This document shows, piece after piece, positions 25,707 through 25,750 of a DNA stretch of 25,750 nucleotides (its first letter is position 1; every line of letters starts with the position of its first letter). The position numbers were made by a program, and so were the translations under genes. The notes beneath the pieces were generated by a model. That model was given only the letters and a program-made list of their open reading frames with translations. It did no database searches and was not told the origin of the DNA. This DNA is from Phanerodontia chrysosporium. Taxonomy: Eukaryota > Basidiomycota > Agaricomycetes > Polyporales > Phanerochaetaceae. The stretch is taken from NCBI GenBank assembly GCA_001910725.1, contig MJGA01000117.1, positions 1 through 25,750 on the forward strand, read 5' to 3'.

Positions 25707-25750
25707 AGCTCACTTACTATGCACAATCTCAGTCTACCTCGACCCAACAC

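Noticed and set aside
25049..25750. Minus-strand open frames rich in Arg/Pro/Ser
   Set aside because: They translate palindrome array C and overlap the better-supported A2 exon 4 on the other strand.

Overview
The window looks like subtelomeric DNA of a filamentous fungus, most likely a basidiomycete. Host genes are split by uniform 50-75 nt GT-AG introns, and the main mobile element belongs to the telomere-associated, endonuclease-lacking Penelope-like retroelements (Coprina group), known from basidiomycetes. The species is not recognisable. The telomeric repeat is TTTAGGG, which is unusual for this group. No tRNA, rRNA, CRISPR array or bacterial-type feature was seen.

Layout. (1) 1-2000: gene B1 (intact, 185 aa, unknown family) between two blocks of a 52-bp palindromic satellite. 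(2) 2258-4694: gene A1, four exons, with a GGQHR motif resembling ParB/DGQHR-type proteins. It is cut off exactly at an intron donor position, where telomere-like sequence begins. (3) 4696-15739: two nearly identical Penelope-like elements in tandem, both antisense. Each has a 1266-codon ORF, terminal pseudo-LTRs that begin with telomere-like sequence, and a complete hammerhead-ribozyme core in every pseudo-LTR (four copies). (4) 15740-15880: about 20 TTTAGGG repeats oriented as a right-hand chromosome end. (5) 15878-19749: a large imperfect inverted repeat with two facing, frameshifted B-family genes (B2, B3) and three cassettes of four 26-bp TCGA-centred palindromes. (6) 19750-22800: an acidic, SAM-like-domain gene, an intact gene B4, and more palindromes. 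(7) 22997-25750: A2, a frameshifted paralogue of A1, with seven palindromes in the presumed intron after its fourth exon.

How it fits together. The plus strand reads as a chromosome end that lost its tip inside gene A1 and was rebuilt outward by two Penelope-like insertions, each primed from a TTTAGGG 3' end, then capped by telomerase-type repeats. The DNA right of 15880 cannot lie beyond a real chromosome end, so the join is either an ancient end fusion or an assembly misjoin. Each retroelement ORF also contains a 58-nt intron. Removing it gives a 383-aa protein with a lysine-rich tail; keeping it gives a 1266-aa ORF1-reverse transcriptase fusion. Host genes A and B recur beside three related families of TCGA-centred palindromes, the least explained structure in the window.
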